Source: Bradyrhizobium amphicarpaeae (GTDB lineage: Bacteria; Pseudomonadota; Alphaproteobacteria; Rhizobiales; Xanthobacteraceae). Taken from it: DNA of 64,000 nt. Location of the stretch: NCBI RefSeq assembly GCF_002266435.3, contig NZ_CP029426.2, positions 1,022,001 through 1,086,000 on the forward strand. The letters are read 5' to 3'. A model generated the notes under the pieces. The model saw only the letters and a program-made list of their open reading frames with translations, did no database searches and was not told the DNA's origin. Positions 40,484-48,593 of this stretch are shown here, in pieces. Numbering within the stretch: position 1 is the stretch's first letter; every line of letters begins with the position of its first letter. A program made the translations under genes and the position numbers.

Positions 40484-41092
40484 CTACATCGCTCGCGCGA
40501 TCAGTCCGTCGATCATCGCGCGCACGAGGCCTGAGATTTCCTCGCGCAGCGCCGGCAGCGGCACCGCGACCAGTTTTTGCTCCAACCCCAGTGCCACCAT
40601 GCCATGCACCGCGGAGAACAGGCTGCGCGCGGTGATGCCGAGCTGCTCCGGGCTGCGCTTTGGAAACAGTGCGGCCAGCGGCTGGTGGATGTGGCGGAAC
40701 AGCTGCATCTGGTCGTCGATCGACCATCCGGGAACGACCTTGTCAGCCTCCATGCGGTGTTCGAACAGCGCGCGCCAGAGCTGGAGATTCTCCGCCGCGA
40801 AATCGCAATAGGCGATGGCGATGCGGACCAGCGTCTCCTGCGGCGAGGGGGCGCCCGCGCGCTCAGCGGCGCTCAGCGCCTCGTCGAGCCGGTGCAGCGT
40901 GCGCGAGCCCACGCGCAGGATCAGCTCGTCCATGTCCTCCACGAGATTATAGACCGCCCCATTGGCGCAGCCGATCTGGCGGGCGAGGTCGCGGGTCTTC
41001 AGCCCCGACAATCCACGGTCAGCGATCATCCCCTCTGCCGCCAGGATGAGGTCGGATCGAAGTTTCTCCCGCCGTTCCAAGGCTTTAGACAT
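40484..41092 (-). CDS. TetR-family repressor of the PspA/YiaA module
   Basis: 202 aa. The N-terminal TetR helix-turn-helix lies at ~5-55 (RREKLRSDLILAAEGMIADRGLSGLKTRDLARQIGCANGAVYNLVEDMDELI); the C-terminal helical ligand domain follows. The ATG at 41092 is used; the frame can extend three codons to a TTG. It is divergent from pspA, and the 102 bp between them carry three related palindromes, so it most likely represses itself and the pspA-yiaA operon. The inducer is unknown, perhaps a membrane-active compound. Confidence 0.92.
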   Translation of the reverse strand: MSKALERREKLRSDLILAAEGMIADRGLSGLKTRDLARQIGCANGAVYNLVEDMDELILRVGSRTLHRLDEALSAAERAGAPSPQETLVRIAIAYCDFAAENLQLWRALFEHRMEADKVVPGWSIDDQMQLFRHIHQPLAALFPKRSPEQLGITARSLFSAVHGMVALGLEQKLVAVPLPALREEISGLVRAMIDGLIARAM

Positions 41093-41105
41093 TCTAATCA
41101 ATTTC

Positions 41106-41177
41106 TTGAGCGCTGCTCAAATTTATCTTGAACAATGTTCATGGATATTGCTACAAACTGTTTGTGAGCAGCGCTCA
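41106..41177. promoter_or_regulatory. three palindromic operators between tetR and pspA
   Basis: TGAGC-GCT-GCTCA (within ttgagcgctgctcaa, 41106-41120), TGAAC-AAT-GTTCA (41129-41141) and TGAGC-AGC-GCTCA (41165-41177). All are perfect 5-3-5 palindromes of one consensus, TGARC-N3-GYTCA. Centres are 22 and 36 bp apart. They cover the whole divergent promoter region, as expected for TetR autorepression with repression of pspA. Confidence 0.8.
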
Positions 41178-41194
41178 TAAACAGGGAGCAAGAG

Positions 41195-41890
41195 ATGTTC
41201 AAGACCGTGGTGACACTTTTCCGGGGCAGCGTGGCCGCCGCCGGCGAGGAGCTGGAAGACCGGACGGCCCTCCTCATTCTCGACCAGCAGATGCGCGATG
41301 CGGCCGCAGCCGTCGAGCGCAGCAAGCGGACGTTGGCGCTGGCGATCGCGCAGGACCAGCAGGAGGGCCGCAAGCTCGAGGCGACAATCGCCCGCATCGC
41401 CGATCTCGAGACGCGCGCGCTTGCGGCGCTCGAGGGCGGCCGCGAGGATCTCGCCAGGGACGCCGCCGACGCCATCGCAGGCCTGGAGGCGGACCGCGAT
41501 GCGGCCATGACGGCCCGCGCCTTGTTCGCGACCGAGATCGTCAGGCTGAAGCGGCACGTCGCAACCGCGCAGGCTCGCATCACCGAGCTCGATCGCGGCC
41601 GCCGCGTCGCCCGAGCGTCGGAGGCGGTGCGCTCGCTTCGCCGCAGCGGCATCGAGGCGGCACGTCCTTACGAATCCACGCTGCCGGAGGCGGAGAGCAC
41701 CCTGCGGCGCCTGCGCGAGCGGCAGATGGAAACTCAGGCAGCCGATGATGCTCTGGTCGAGCTCGATGCAGCCACCGGACCGCTCGCCACCGCCGAGAGA
41801 CTTGCCGAGCAGGGCTTTGGCCCACGGCTGAAGACGACTGCGGACGACGTGCTGGTCCGGTTGAAATCCAAGCGCGCGCCGACTGCCTGA
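41195..41890 (+). CDS. PspA/IM30-family envelope-stress protein
   Basis: 231 aa, almost entirely alpha-helical and heptad-like. It starts MFKTVVTLFRGSVAAAGEELEDRTALLILDQQMRDAAAAVERSKRTLA, the PspA/Vipp1 pattern with an amphipathic first helix that binds membrane lipids. Such proteins form rings or rods on stressed inner membranes and preserve the proton-motive force. gggag lies six bases before the ATG. Here the regulator is TetR-type rather than the sigma-54 activator PspF of enterobacteria. It is the first gene of a two-gene operon with the YiaA-like protein. Confidence 0.88.
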   Translation: MFKTVVTLFRGSVAAAGEELEDRTALLILDQQMRDAAAAVERSKRTLALAIAQDQQEGRKLEATIARIADLETRALAALEGGREDLARDAADAIAGLEADRDAAMTARALFATEIVRLKRHVATAQARITELDRGRRVARASEAVRSLRRSGIEAARPYESTLPEAESTLRRLRERQMETQAADDALVELDAATGPLATAERLAEQGFGPRLKTTADDVLVRLKSKRAPTA

Positions 41891-41929
41891 TCCCAACCCC
41901 ATCATCATTCGAACCAACGGGAGACCATC

Positions 41930-42205
41930 ATGAACCAGAACGGCCAACCTCATAGCAGCGCCTGGGTGACCTTCACTTACGCGTCCTTCGCAGCCTCCGC
42001 GTTCCTCATCGCCATCGGCATCTTCTTCCTGCCCATCGACTTCTGGATGAAGGGCTATCTCACCATGGGCATCGTCATGCTGATCCAGACCTGCATCACC
42101 CTGACCAAGACCGTGCGCGACAATCACGAGAGCAGCCGGCTGGTGAACCGCATCGAGGATGCCAAGGCCGAACGGCTGCTGATGGAGGTTTCCAAGGCGG
42201 CTTGA
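41930..42205 (+). CDS. YiaA/YiaB-family inner-membrane protein
   Basis: 91 aa. Two transmembrane helices (about 12-34 and 40-62) form the YiaAB unit: SSAWVTFTYASFAASAFLIAIGIFFLPIDFWMKGYLTMGIVMLIQTCITLTKTVRD. The C-terminal helix (NHESSRLVNRIEDAKAERLLMEVSK) is hydrophilic. The molecular role is unknown. Pairing with pspA and a TetR regulator suggests a shared membrane-stress function. gggaga lies before the ATG, 39 bp after pspA. Confidence 0.9.
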   Translation: MNQNGQPHSSAWVTFTYASFAASAFLIAIGIFFLPIDFWMKGYLTMGIVMLIQTCITLTKTVRDNHESSRLVNRIEDAKAERLLMEVSKAA

Positions 42206-42256
42206 CGAAAAGGCGGCTTGAAGAATCTGCCTTGTGCCAATCCGGACGACGAGCAA

Positions 42257-42282
42257 GAGAGCCGCGCAGCGCCGCGGCTCTC
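42257..42282. terminator. hairpin after the pspA-yiaA operon
   Basis: A perfect 10-bp stem, gagagccgcg / cgcggctctc, with a 6-base loop, 51 bp past the yiaA-like stop. There is no T-run, so the terminator call is tentative. Confidence 0.5.
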
Positions 42283-42398
42283 GCGTCCGCGAGCGCCCGG
42301 AATGACGTTCTGATCGGGCCTTCCGATCCGCATCCCGCATTGTACTTCCAACGCAGGTGCGATATGGCTCTCGCGCTTTCCAGAGGCGGAGACGAGCT

Positions 42399-42605
42399 TT
42401 GTCGAAACAATCGCTGCGTGAGGAGGCCGAGCGCCTGATCCGCGAATCGATGGAAAAAAAGACCATCGTCGTCAAGCAGGGCTCGACCCGCATCGAGGCC
42501 GTCTGCGGCAAGTGCGGCGCGCCGAATCGGGTCCAGGCGGAAAAGGGCCAGACCCGGGTCAAGTTCGCCTGCAAGAATTGCGGACACCAGCAAGAGACGC
42601 TGTAG
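42399..42605 (+). CDS. small zinc-ribbon-like protein
   Basis: 68 aa from a TTG start with GGAG seven bases upstream. Residues 1-30 are charged and helical (SKQSLREEAERLIRESMEKK). A CGKCGAPN ... CKNCGHQQ pair of CxxC knuckles, about 17 residues apart, is a rubredoxin/zinc-ribbon pattern. It is probably a Zn-binding nucleic-acid or protein-interaction module; function unknown. The ATG at 42364 is in another phase and no in-frame ATG gives a sensible start. It ends just before the insertion element. Confidence 0.65.
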   Translation: MSKQSLREEAERLIRESMEKKTIVVKQGSTRIEAVCGKCGAPNRVQAEKGQTRVKFACKNCGHQQETL

Positions 42606-42610
42606 CCTTT

Positions 42611-42632
42611 TTACCTTCTCCCCCTTGTGGGA
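42611..42632. repeat. left remnant of the family D repeat, cut off by the IS
   Basis: The sequence ttaccttctcccccttgtggga is the outer arm of the repeat that resumes at 43751. Its last 13 bases (cccccttgtggga, 42620-42632) recur exactly at 43751-43763, on the other side of the insertion element. Confidence 0.75.
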
Positions 42633-43750
42633 CTGTTGCGTAATCCATCAATTGTGATTCTCTAGGGCGAAGCCTTGGAGATTGACGATGGCAGTGAAGC
42701 AGACGGGGCAGCCGAGCTTTATAGAGGCGTGGTTGCCGAAAGGGGCTGGCGCTAATGCGGCACTGGATCGGCTGTCTGGCTTGGTCAAATGGTACCGGTT
42801 CGAGAAGCTGCTCGCCCATTTGCGTGATGAAGCGGGGCCCGGTCGTCCAGGCTATCCGGTGCTGGTGTTGTTTCGCGCTGTGCTGCTGCAGTCACTCTAC
42901 GGTCTGTCGGAGCGCGAACTCGAGGAGGCGCTGGGCGACCGATTGTCCTTCAAGCGCTTCGTCGGTTTGAGTCTTGAGGACGCGACGCCCGACCATACGG
43001 TTCTGAACCGCTTCCGGAACCAGCTCGTCGAACAAGGTCTGTTGGAGAAGTTGTTTGGTGAACTCGATCGTCAGCTTGAGAATGCCGGCGTCATCCTCAA
43101 GCGCGGCACGATGCTGGATGCGACCTTGATCCAGGCAGTCTCGGCTCCTCCGAAGGAGGATCGTCCCTCAAACGACCCTGACGCCCGGTTCACCAAGCGG
43201 CAAGGCAAGAGCGGCTCGACCTTCGGCTACAAGGCTCATGTCGGCGTCGACGAAGGATCAGGCCTGATCCGCTCGGTTCTGACCACGCCCGCCAATGTCA
43301 ACGACACCACGCCGGCCGATGAGTTGATCCGCGGCGACGAAGCCGTGGTGTGGGCCGATGCGGCTTACGATACCCATGCCAGACGAGCCCGGCTGAAGGC
43401 GGAGGGCAAAAAGCCCCGCATCGCCCGACGTCCCAACCGCCACCATCCGGAGTTGCCGCCGAGGCTCAAACGCTACAATCTTCTCGTCTCTCGACGACGG
43501 GCGACAGTCGAGACCACCTTCGCTACCCTCAAACGCAGGATGCGGCTGACCTGCATCCGTTACGTCGGTCTCATGAAGGCAAGCGGACAAGTCCTGCTTG
43601 CCTCCATCGCATTTAACATGAGGCGATGGGCCACGATCGCCGCGTGAGCCGCCCCCCGAGGGCGACCACCACAGACCTTCGCCAGCAATCGCCCCCAACC
43701 AAGACCTTCTCCTCTGCCGTCTTCAGCTCCAAAAGCCAATAGCGCAACAG
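42633..43750 (+). mobile_element. IS5-like insertion sequence
   Basis: About 1118 bp with one transposase gene. The ends are ctgttgcg at the left and cgcaacag(g) at the right, an 8-bp terminal inverted repeat, continued imperfectly. It is flanked by exact 13-bp direct repeats and sits inside a family D palindrome, whose two halves rejoin perfectly if the element and one direct repeat are removed. The transposase is intact, so it may be active or recently inserted. Confidence 0.85.
42688..43647 (+). CDS. IS5-family DDE transposase
   Basis: A 319-aa, uninterrupted DDE enzyme that cuts and joins the element's ends. The N-terminal DUF772-type domain (LFRAVLLQSLYGLSERELEEALGDRLSFKRFVGL...TPDHTVLNRFRNQL) is followed by catalytic Asp in GTMLDATLIQA, second Asp in VVWADAAYDT, and the R(3)E(6)K signature in RRRATVETTFATLKRR. 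ttggag lies seven bases before ATG 42688. Codon use is like the host, with slightly lower GC than its neighbours. Confidence 0.95.
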   Translation: MAVKQTGQPSFIEAWLPKGAGANAALDRLSGLVKWYRFEKLLAHLRDEAGPGRPGYPVLVLFRAVLLQSLYGLSERELEEALGDRLSFKRFVGLSLEDATPDHTVLNRFRNQLVEQGLLEKLFGELDRQLENAGVILKRGTMLDATLIQAVSAPPKEDRPSNDPDARFTKRQGKSGSTFGYKAHVGVDEGSGLIRSVLTTPANVNDTTPADELIRGDEAVVWADAAYDTHARRARLKAEGKKPRIARRPNRHHPELPPRLKRYNLLVSRRRATVETTFATLKRRMRLTCIRYVGLMKASGQVLLASIAFNMRRWATIAA

Positions 43751-43883
43751 GCCCCCTTGTGGGAGAGGGTGGCTTCGCGAGAGCGAAGCCGGGTGAGGGG
43801 TTCTCTCCCCACGGACAATTGCACGGGTTGAGCGAACCCCTCATCCGGCGCTTCGCGCCAGCTTCTCCCGCAAGGGGAAAAGG
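43751..43883. repeat. palindromic intergenic repeat, family D-like copy 3 (interrupted)
   Basis: Arms cccccttgtgggagagggtggcttcgcg and cgcgccagcttctcccgcaagggg, with an inner pair gtgaggggttc / gaacccctcat. The start of the left arm lies beyond the IS at 42611-42632. Confidence 0.82.
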
Positions 43884-43891
43884 AAAAAGCG

Positions 43892-44737
43892 TTACTTCTC
43901 CTCGGCAAACCGCGTGAACGCATCCGTGTATTCCGGGTGCCAGCGCGACAGCGGCGGGCGGTTCTCGACGATGTCGCCGGCGGCCCATTGGATGCGCTTC
44001 TCGTCGAGCGCGCGCGGCACGTCGTTGTCCGGGCACAGGATGTAGAAATCGCCGGCCTCCAGCCGCGCCAGCATGAAATCGACCGTCTGCTCCGGCGTCC
44101 AGGCGCCGGCCGGCTTCTCGGTGCGTCCCTTCGCGGTGAGGCCGGTGAAGACGAAGCCGGGGATCAGCAAATGCGCCGCGATGCGACAGTCTTTCGTGTT
44201 GCGCAACTCGTGCTGCAGCGCTTCGGTAAATGCCTTCACGCCGGCCTTGGAGACATTGTAGGCGGGATCGCCCGGCGGCGTGGTGATGCCCTGCTTCGAG
44301 CCGGTGTTGATGATGAGGCCGGTCTTGCCGCGCGCGATCATGCCGGGCGCGAAGACGCGCGAGCCGTTGATGATGCCCCACATGTTGACGGCGATGATGC
44401 GCTGCCAATTGTCGGGTTCGCCGAACAGCGTGCTGCCCGGCTGGATGCCGGCATTGTTCATGAGCAGGTCCGTTCCGCCGAACTGCGCGCTCACGGCGCG
44501 TTCCAGTTCCCTCACGCTCTCCGCGCTGCTGACATCGACGACTGAGGTCATCACGTTTGTGGCAGACGTGACGGATGACAGTTTTGTCGCGGCGTCCGCC
44601 AGCCGTTCCCGGTCGACATCCGCGATGCACACCTTCATGCCGGCGCGCGCGAAGGCCGCCGCGGCGGCAAACCCGATTCCGGATGCGCCGCCCGTGATCA
44701 CGGCGACATTGTCTTTGACGATGGCGGGATGTGGCAT
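43892..44737 (-). CDS. short-chain dehydrogenase/reductase
   Basis: 281 aa, classical SDR. Cofactor motif TGGASGIG near the N-terminus, NNAG, and the catalytic Ser...Tyr-x-x-x-Lys in NTGSKQGITTPPGDPAYNVSKAGV. CIADVDRERL after the second strand has an Asp, which favours NAD(H). The substrate is unknown. ATG 44737 has ggaga before it. It is divergent from the aldehyde dehydrogenase gene, which may share a pathway with it. Confidence 0.92.
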   Translation of the reverse strand: MPHPAIVKDNVAVITGGASGIGFAAAAAFARAGMKVCIADVDRERLADAATKLSSVTSATNVMTSVVDVSSAESVRELERAVSAQFGGTDLLMNNAGIQPGSTLFGEPDNWQRIIAVNMWGIINGSRVFAPGMIARGKTGLIINTGSKQGITTPPGDPAYNVSKAGVKAFTEALQHELRNTKDCRIAAHLLIPGFVFTGLTAKGRTEKPAGAWTPEQTVDFMLARLEAGDFYILCPDNDVPRALDEKRIQWAAGDIVENRPPLSRWHPEYTDAFTRFAEEK

Positions 44738-44919
44738 GGATCGTCTCCGGCGAGGACTCTTTGTCGAGCTATAACATGGCAGCAGTCCGACCCTGCACAA
44801 GTCGGCATGGGAGATCTTCGTTCGACGCTGCCTTTACGCCTATCCGGCGCGGCTGTATCCTCTAGCTCAACGATCCCGCCCAGATCGAACCAATCAAACA
44901 CCTGACAGGGAGTGCAGCC

Positions 44920-46416
44920 ATGGCTGTGTCGCAGGCTATTCCGATCACGCGCCATCCGTTCGCCAACGGGTCCTACAAGCAGATGCTGATCGACGGCAAA
45001 TGGATCGATGCCGCCTCAGGCAAGCGCTTCGAAACTCATAACCCCGCCACCGGCGAATTGCTCGCAACCGTCGCCGAGGGCGACAAGGAAGACATCGATC
45101 GTGCGGTCGCCGCGGCCCGCCGCGCCTTCGAGGGCCCCTGGAGCAAGGTCAAACCGTTCGAGCGGCAGAACCTGCTGCTGAAGCTCGCGGATCTCGTCGA
45201 GAAGAATTTCGACGAATTGTCGCAGCTCGACACGCTCGACATGGGTGCGCCGCTCAGCCGCACCCGCGCCTATCGCCTGCGCGCCGTCGGCATGCTGCGC
45301 TATTATGCCGGCCAGACCACGGCGATCCACGGCGAGACCATCGAGAACTCGCTGCCCGGCGAGATCTTCTCCTACACGCTGAAGGAGCCGATCGGCGTCG
45401 TTGGCGCCATCATTCCCTGGAACGGCCCGCTCACGGCGACGATCTGGAAGATCGGCCCCGCGATCGCGACCGGCTGCACCGTGGTGCTCAAGCCTGCCGA
45501 AGAGGCGCCGCTGACCTCGCTGCGCATTGCCGAACTGGCGATGGAGGCGGGCATTCCGCCCGGCGTCATCAACGTCGTGCCCGGCTATGGCGAAACCGCG
45601 GGCGCCGCGCTCGCCTCGCACCATGACGTCGACAAGGTCGCCTTCACCGGCTCGCACGTCACGGGTCAGTCGATCATTCGTGCCTCCGCCGGTAACTTGA
45701 AGCGCGTCTCGCTTGAGCTCGGCGGCAAGTCGCCGGACATTGTGTTCGCCGATGCCGATCTCGACGCCGCCGTGCCTGGCGCGGCGATGGCGGTGTTCGC
45801 CAATTCGGGCCAGATCTGCAGCGCGGGCACGCGTCTGTTCGTCGAGCAGTCGATCTACGAAGAGTTCGTCGGCCGCGTCGCCGAATTCGGCAAGAAGCTG
45901 CAGGTCGGCAACGGCCTCGATCCCAACGTGCAGATCGGTCCGCTGGTGTCCGAGGAACAACTCAAGCGCGTCACCGGCTATCTCGACATCGGTCAAAAAG
46001 AAGGCGCGAAGGCGCTCGCCGGCGGCGGCCGCGTCACCGAGGGCGCCCTGTCGAAGGGCTTCTTCGTCTCGCCGACGGTGTTCGCGGGCGTGCAGGACAA
46101 CATGCGCATCGCGCAGGAGGAGATCTTCGGCCCCGTCATCTCCGCGATCGCGTTCAAGGACATGGACGAGCTGGTCAAGCGCGCCAACAACACCACCTTC
46201 GGCCTCGGCTCGGGACTGTGGACGCGCGACGTCAGCAAGGCCCATGCGGTTGCAAAGTCGCTGCGTGCCGGCTCGGTGTGGGTGAACTGCTACCAGGCGA
46301 TGGACCCGGCCGTGCCCTTCGGCGGCTACAAGATGAGCGGCTACGGCCGCGAGTCCGGCAAGCAGCATGTCGAAGAATATCTCAACGTGAAGTCCGTCTG
46401 GATCAAGACGGCGTAA
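44920..46416 (+). CDS. NAD(P)-dependent aldehyde dehydrogenase
   Basis: 498 aa, full-length ALDH superfamily. Catalytic Cys in NSGQICSAGTRLF, general base Glu in SLELGGKSPDIVF, oxyanion Asn in IIPWNGPL, and the cofactor-site motif FTGSHVTGQ. It oxidises an aldehyde to its acid; the phenylacetaldehyde/betaine-aldehyde type substrate range is broad and cannot be fixed here. gggag lies before ATG. It is followed after 119 bp by an old-yellow-enzyme gene on the same strand, so the two may act in one catabolic route. Confidence 0.95.
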   Translation: MAVSQAIPITRHPFANGSYKQMLIDGKWIDAASGKRFETHNPATGELLATVAEGDKEDIDRAVAAARRAFEGPWSKVKPFERQNLLLKLADLVEKNFDELSQLDTLDMGAPLSRTRAYRLRAVGMLRYYAGQTTAIHGETIENSLPGEIFSYTLKEPIGVVGAIIPWNGPLTATIWKIGPAIATGCTVVLKPAEEAPLTSLRIAELAMEAGIPPGVINVVPGYGETAGAALASHHDVDKVAFTGSHVTGQSIIRASAGNLKRVSLELGGKSPDIVFADADLDAAVPGAAMAVFANSGQICSAGTRLFVEQSIYEEFVGRVAEFGKKLQVGNGLDPNVQIGPLVSEEQLKRVTGYLDIGQKEGAKALAGGGRVTEGALSKGFFVSPTVFAGVQDNMRIAQEEIFGPVISAIAFKDMDELVKRANNTTFGLGSGLWTRDVSKAHAVAKSLRAGSVWVNCYQAMDPAVPFGGYKMSGYGRESGKQHVEEYLNVKSVWIKTA

Positions 46417-46535
46417 GGCCTGTTCTTCCCCCGCGTTCCGCGGAAGGGAATATCCGTTTTTATGGGGCGGCGCCTTTTCGGGTGACCGCCCCTCGCTATA
46501 TGATCCGCGTCCTTCCATATTCATTCGGGGCTCCC

Positions 46536-47663
46536 ATGAAATTCGAGGCGTTGTTCAAACCGTTGCAGGTCGGTCCGTACAAGCTTGCGCATCGCGTCGC
46601 GCTGGCGCCGCTGACGCGCATGAGGGCCGAGCGCGAGAGCTTTGCGCCGCGGCCGCTCAACGCCGAATATTACAGCCAGCGCGCGACGCAAGGCGGTCTG
46701 CTCATCGCCGAGGCCTCGCCGGTGCTCTCGCAGGGCCGCGGCAATCCCGCGACGCCGGGCATCTATTCGGAGGCGCAGATTGCCGGCTGGCGCAAGGTGA
46801 CGGATGCGGTGCACGCCAAGGGCGGCATCATCTTCCTCCAGCTCTGGCACGTCGGCCGGGTCTCGCATTCCTCCTTCCATGGCGGCCAGCTGCCGGTGTC
46901 TGCTTCGGCCATCGCGATCAAGGCCGAAGGGATGAAGGCGATGACCGCCGATGGCAAGATCTCGGACTACGAGACGCCGCGCGCGCTCGAGACCGAAGAG
47001 GTCAAGGGTATCGTCGAGGCCTTCAGGCAAGGTGCGAAGAACGCGCTTGCGGCCGGCTTCGACGGTGTCGAGATTCACGGCGCCAACGGCTATCTGCTCG
47101 AGCAATTCCTGCAATCGCGCAGCAACCAGCGCACCGATCAATATGGCGGTTCGATCGAGAATCGCGCCCGTCTGCTGCTCGAAGTGACACAGGCCGCGAT
47201 CGACGTCTGGGGTGCCAATCGCGTTGCCGTACGGCTGTCGCCCTACGGCATCGCCAATGATTCAGGCGAGCCCGATCCGATGCCGCTCTACACTCATGTG
47301 GTGAAGGCGCTCGACAAGCTTGGCCTCGCCTATCTGCACTTCATCGAGCCGCGATCGAGCGGCTCGGGTCGCGCTGAGGTCAACTGGCAGAACGTGCCGT
47401 CCGCGATGGTGCTGTTCCGCCCGCTCTACGGCGGCGTGCTGATGACCGCCGGCGGCTTCACCGGCGAGACCGCAAACGCGGCGATCGCCGACGGCCACGC
47501 CGACATCATAGCCTTCGGCCGGATCTTCATCTCCAATCCGGACCTGCCGCGGCGGCTGCAGCACGATTATCCGATCACCCCGTACAATCGCGCGACGTTC
47601 TACGGCGGCGAGGAGAAGGGGTATACGGATTATCCTGTTTATGACGAGCTTGCGCCGGCGTAA
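46536..47663 (+). CDS. NADH:flavin oxidoreductase, old-yellow-enzyme family (NemA-like)
   Basis: 375 aa, a single FMN-binding barrel. Family marks are VALAPLTRMRA, LWHVGRVSHSS, VEIHGANGYLLEQFLQSRSNQRTDQYGG (substrate and flavin site) and the late LMTAGGFTGETANAAIADGHADIIAFGRIFISNPDL phosphate-binding strands. Members reduce activated C=C bonds or nitro compounds; NemA acts on N-ethylmaleimide and nitrate esters. It has only a weak ribosome site. A palindromic repeat follows. Confidence 0.93.
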   Translation: MKFEALFKPLQVGPYKLAHRVALAPLTRMRAERESFAPRPLNAEYYSQRATQGGLLIAEASPVLSQGRGNPATPGIYSEAQIAGWRKVTDAVHAKGGIIFLQLWHVGRVSHSSFHGGQLPVSASAIAIKAEGMKAMTADGKISDYETPRALETEEVKGIVEAFRQGAKNALAAGFDGVEIHGANGYLLEQFLQSRSNQRTDQYGGSIENRARLLLEVTQAAIDVWGANRVAVRLSPYGIANDSGEPDPMPLYTHVVKALDKLGLAYLHFIEPRSSGSGRAEVNWQNVPSAMVLFRPLYGGVLMTAGGFTGETANAAIADGHADIIAFGRIFISNPDLPRRLQHDYPITPYNRATFYGGEEKGYTDYPVYDELAPA

Positions 47664-47670
47664 GTCTCTC

Positions 47671-47776
47671 CGTCATTCCGGGGCGACGCGAAGCGTCGAG
47701 CCCGGAATCCATTTCACGTCCTGGGTTGCTGCGCGATGGTTTCCGGGCTCGCGACTTCGTCGCGCCCCGGAATGAC
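47671..47776. repeat. palindromic intergenic repeat, family B copy 1
   Basis: Outer arms cgtcattccggggcg and cgccccggaatgac; inner arms gagcccggaatcc and tttccgggctcgc. A second copy lies at 56717-56824. Confidence 0.88.
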
Positions 47777-47818
47777 AATCATGTATTGTTGTCCCCGCAA
47801 TGACGACCGGGAGATATC

Positions 47819-48322
47819 ATGGCCAAAGCCGCCGCCGTCGCAGGGATCGCCACCGGGCAATGCCTCTGCGGCAAGGTCACCTTCGAGATCGATGTCCCCG
47901 CGCGCTGGGCCTGGCACGATCATTCGGCTGCCAGCCGCCGCGCCCATGGTGCCGCCTACGCGACTTATGTCGGCAGCTGGAAGAAGCGGTTTCGCATCAC
48001 GTCCGGCAAGGCCGCTCTCACCCGCTACGAGGACAAGCCCAGCAAAACCACGCGCAGCTTCTGCTCGCAGTGCGGCACGCCGATCGCCTATGAGCGTCCG
48101 CGCGGCCCGCACATGGTCAACATTCCCCGCGCATTGTTTGGGGAGCGTACCGGCCGCCAGCCGCTCTACCACATCGCCATCGAGGAGCTGCAGGAATGGA
48201 CCTATACCGGCGAGCCGCTGGTGCCGCTGAAGGGTTTTCCGGGCGTGGTCTGGCAGCGCTCGAAAAAGAAGAAGCGGGTCGGCGGTGAGGATCCGTTCGA
48301 GCTGGGGCGGGAGGAGAGGTAG
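47819..48322 (+). CDS. GFA-like protein (glutathione-dependent formaldehyde-activating fold), reduced zinc site
   Basis: 167 aa. It keeps the outer cysteines of the GFA fold, CLCGKVTFE near residues 15-18 and SFCSQCGTPI around residue 82, which bind the structural zinc. The central CxCxxC that binds the second zinc in active GFA is replaced here by WHDHSAASRRAHG. It is therefore unlikely to act on S-hydroxymethyl-glutathione. The Lys-rich tail (SKKKKRVGG) is unusual. The start codon ATG follows a family B palindrome and lies within its own short intergenic gap. Function unknown. Confidence 0.82.
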   Translation: MAKAAAVAGIATGQCLCGKVTFEIDVPARWAWHDHSAASRRAHGAAYATYVGSWKKRFRITSGKAALTRYEDKPSKTTRSFCSQCGTPIAYERPRGPHMVNIPRALFGERTGRQPLYHIAIEELQEWTYTGEPLVPLKGFPGVVWQRSKKKKRVGGEDPFELGREER

Positions 48323-48340
48323 CTCCATTCGCTCCGCTCT

Positions 48341-48471
48341 CGTGTCCCGGACGCGCTGCAGCGTGAAACGCTGCCGCGCAGTGCCGGGACCCATGTGTCA
48401 GCAAACTCGGCGCCAATCTGGGTCCCGGCTCTGCGCCGCACCGCTGCGCGCTGCGACGCGTCCGGGACACG
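48341..48471. repeat. palindromic intergenic repeat, family F
   Basis: Outer arms cgtgtcccggacgcg and cgcgtccgggacacg; internal pairs cagtgccgggaccca / tgggtcccggctctg. It is the only copy in this window. Confidence 0.82.
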
Positions 48472-48593
48472 AAAGCTGAATTGCCGCACGCCCCCACGCA
48501 ACGCAGCCATGACCACGCTTCCTTGCGCGCCTCCCGCAACTTCGGCCATCATGTGATCCGTCCTTGCGGCAACGTCCGCTCCCTGGAGGAAAC

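Noticed and set aside
42202..42438. A 78-aa open frame between the YiaA-like and zinc-ribbon genes
   Set aside because: It spans the hairpin and overlaps the zinc-ribbon gene in another phase, without a ribosome site.
43560..44630. A 356-aa minus-strand frame across the IS end and the SDR gene
   Set aside because: It reads the SDR gene out of frame (Arg/His/Gly-rich) and runs through the palindromic repeat.
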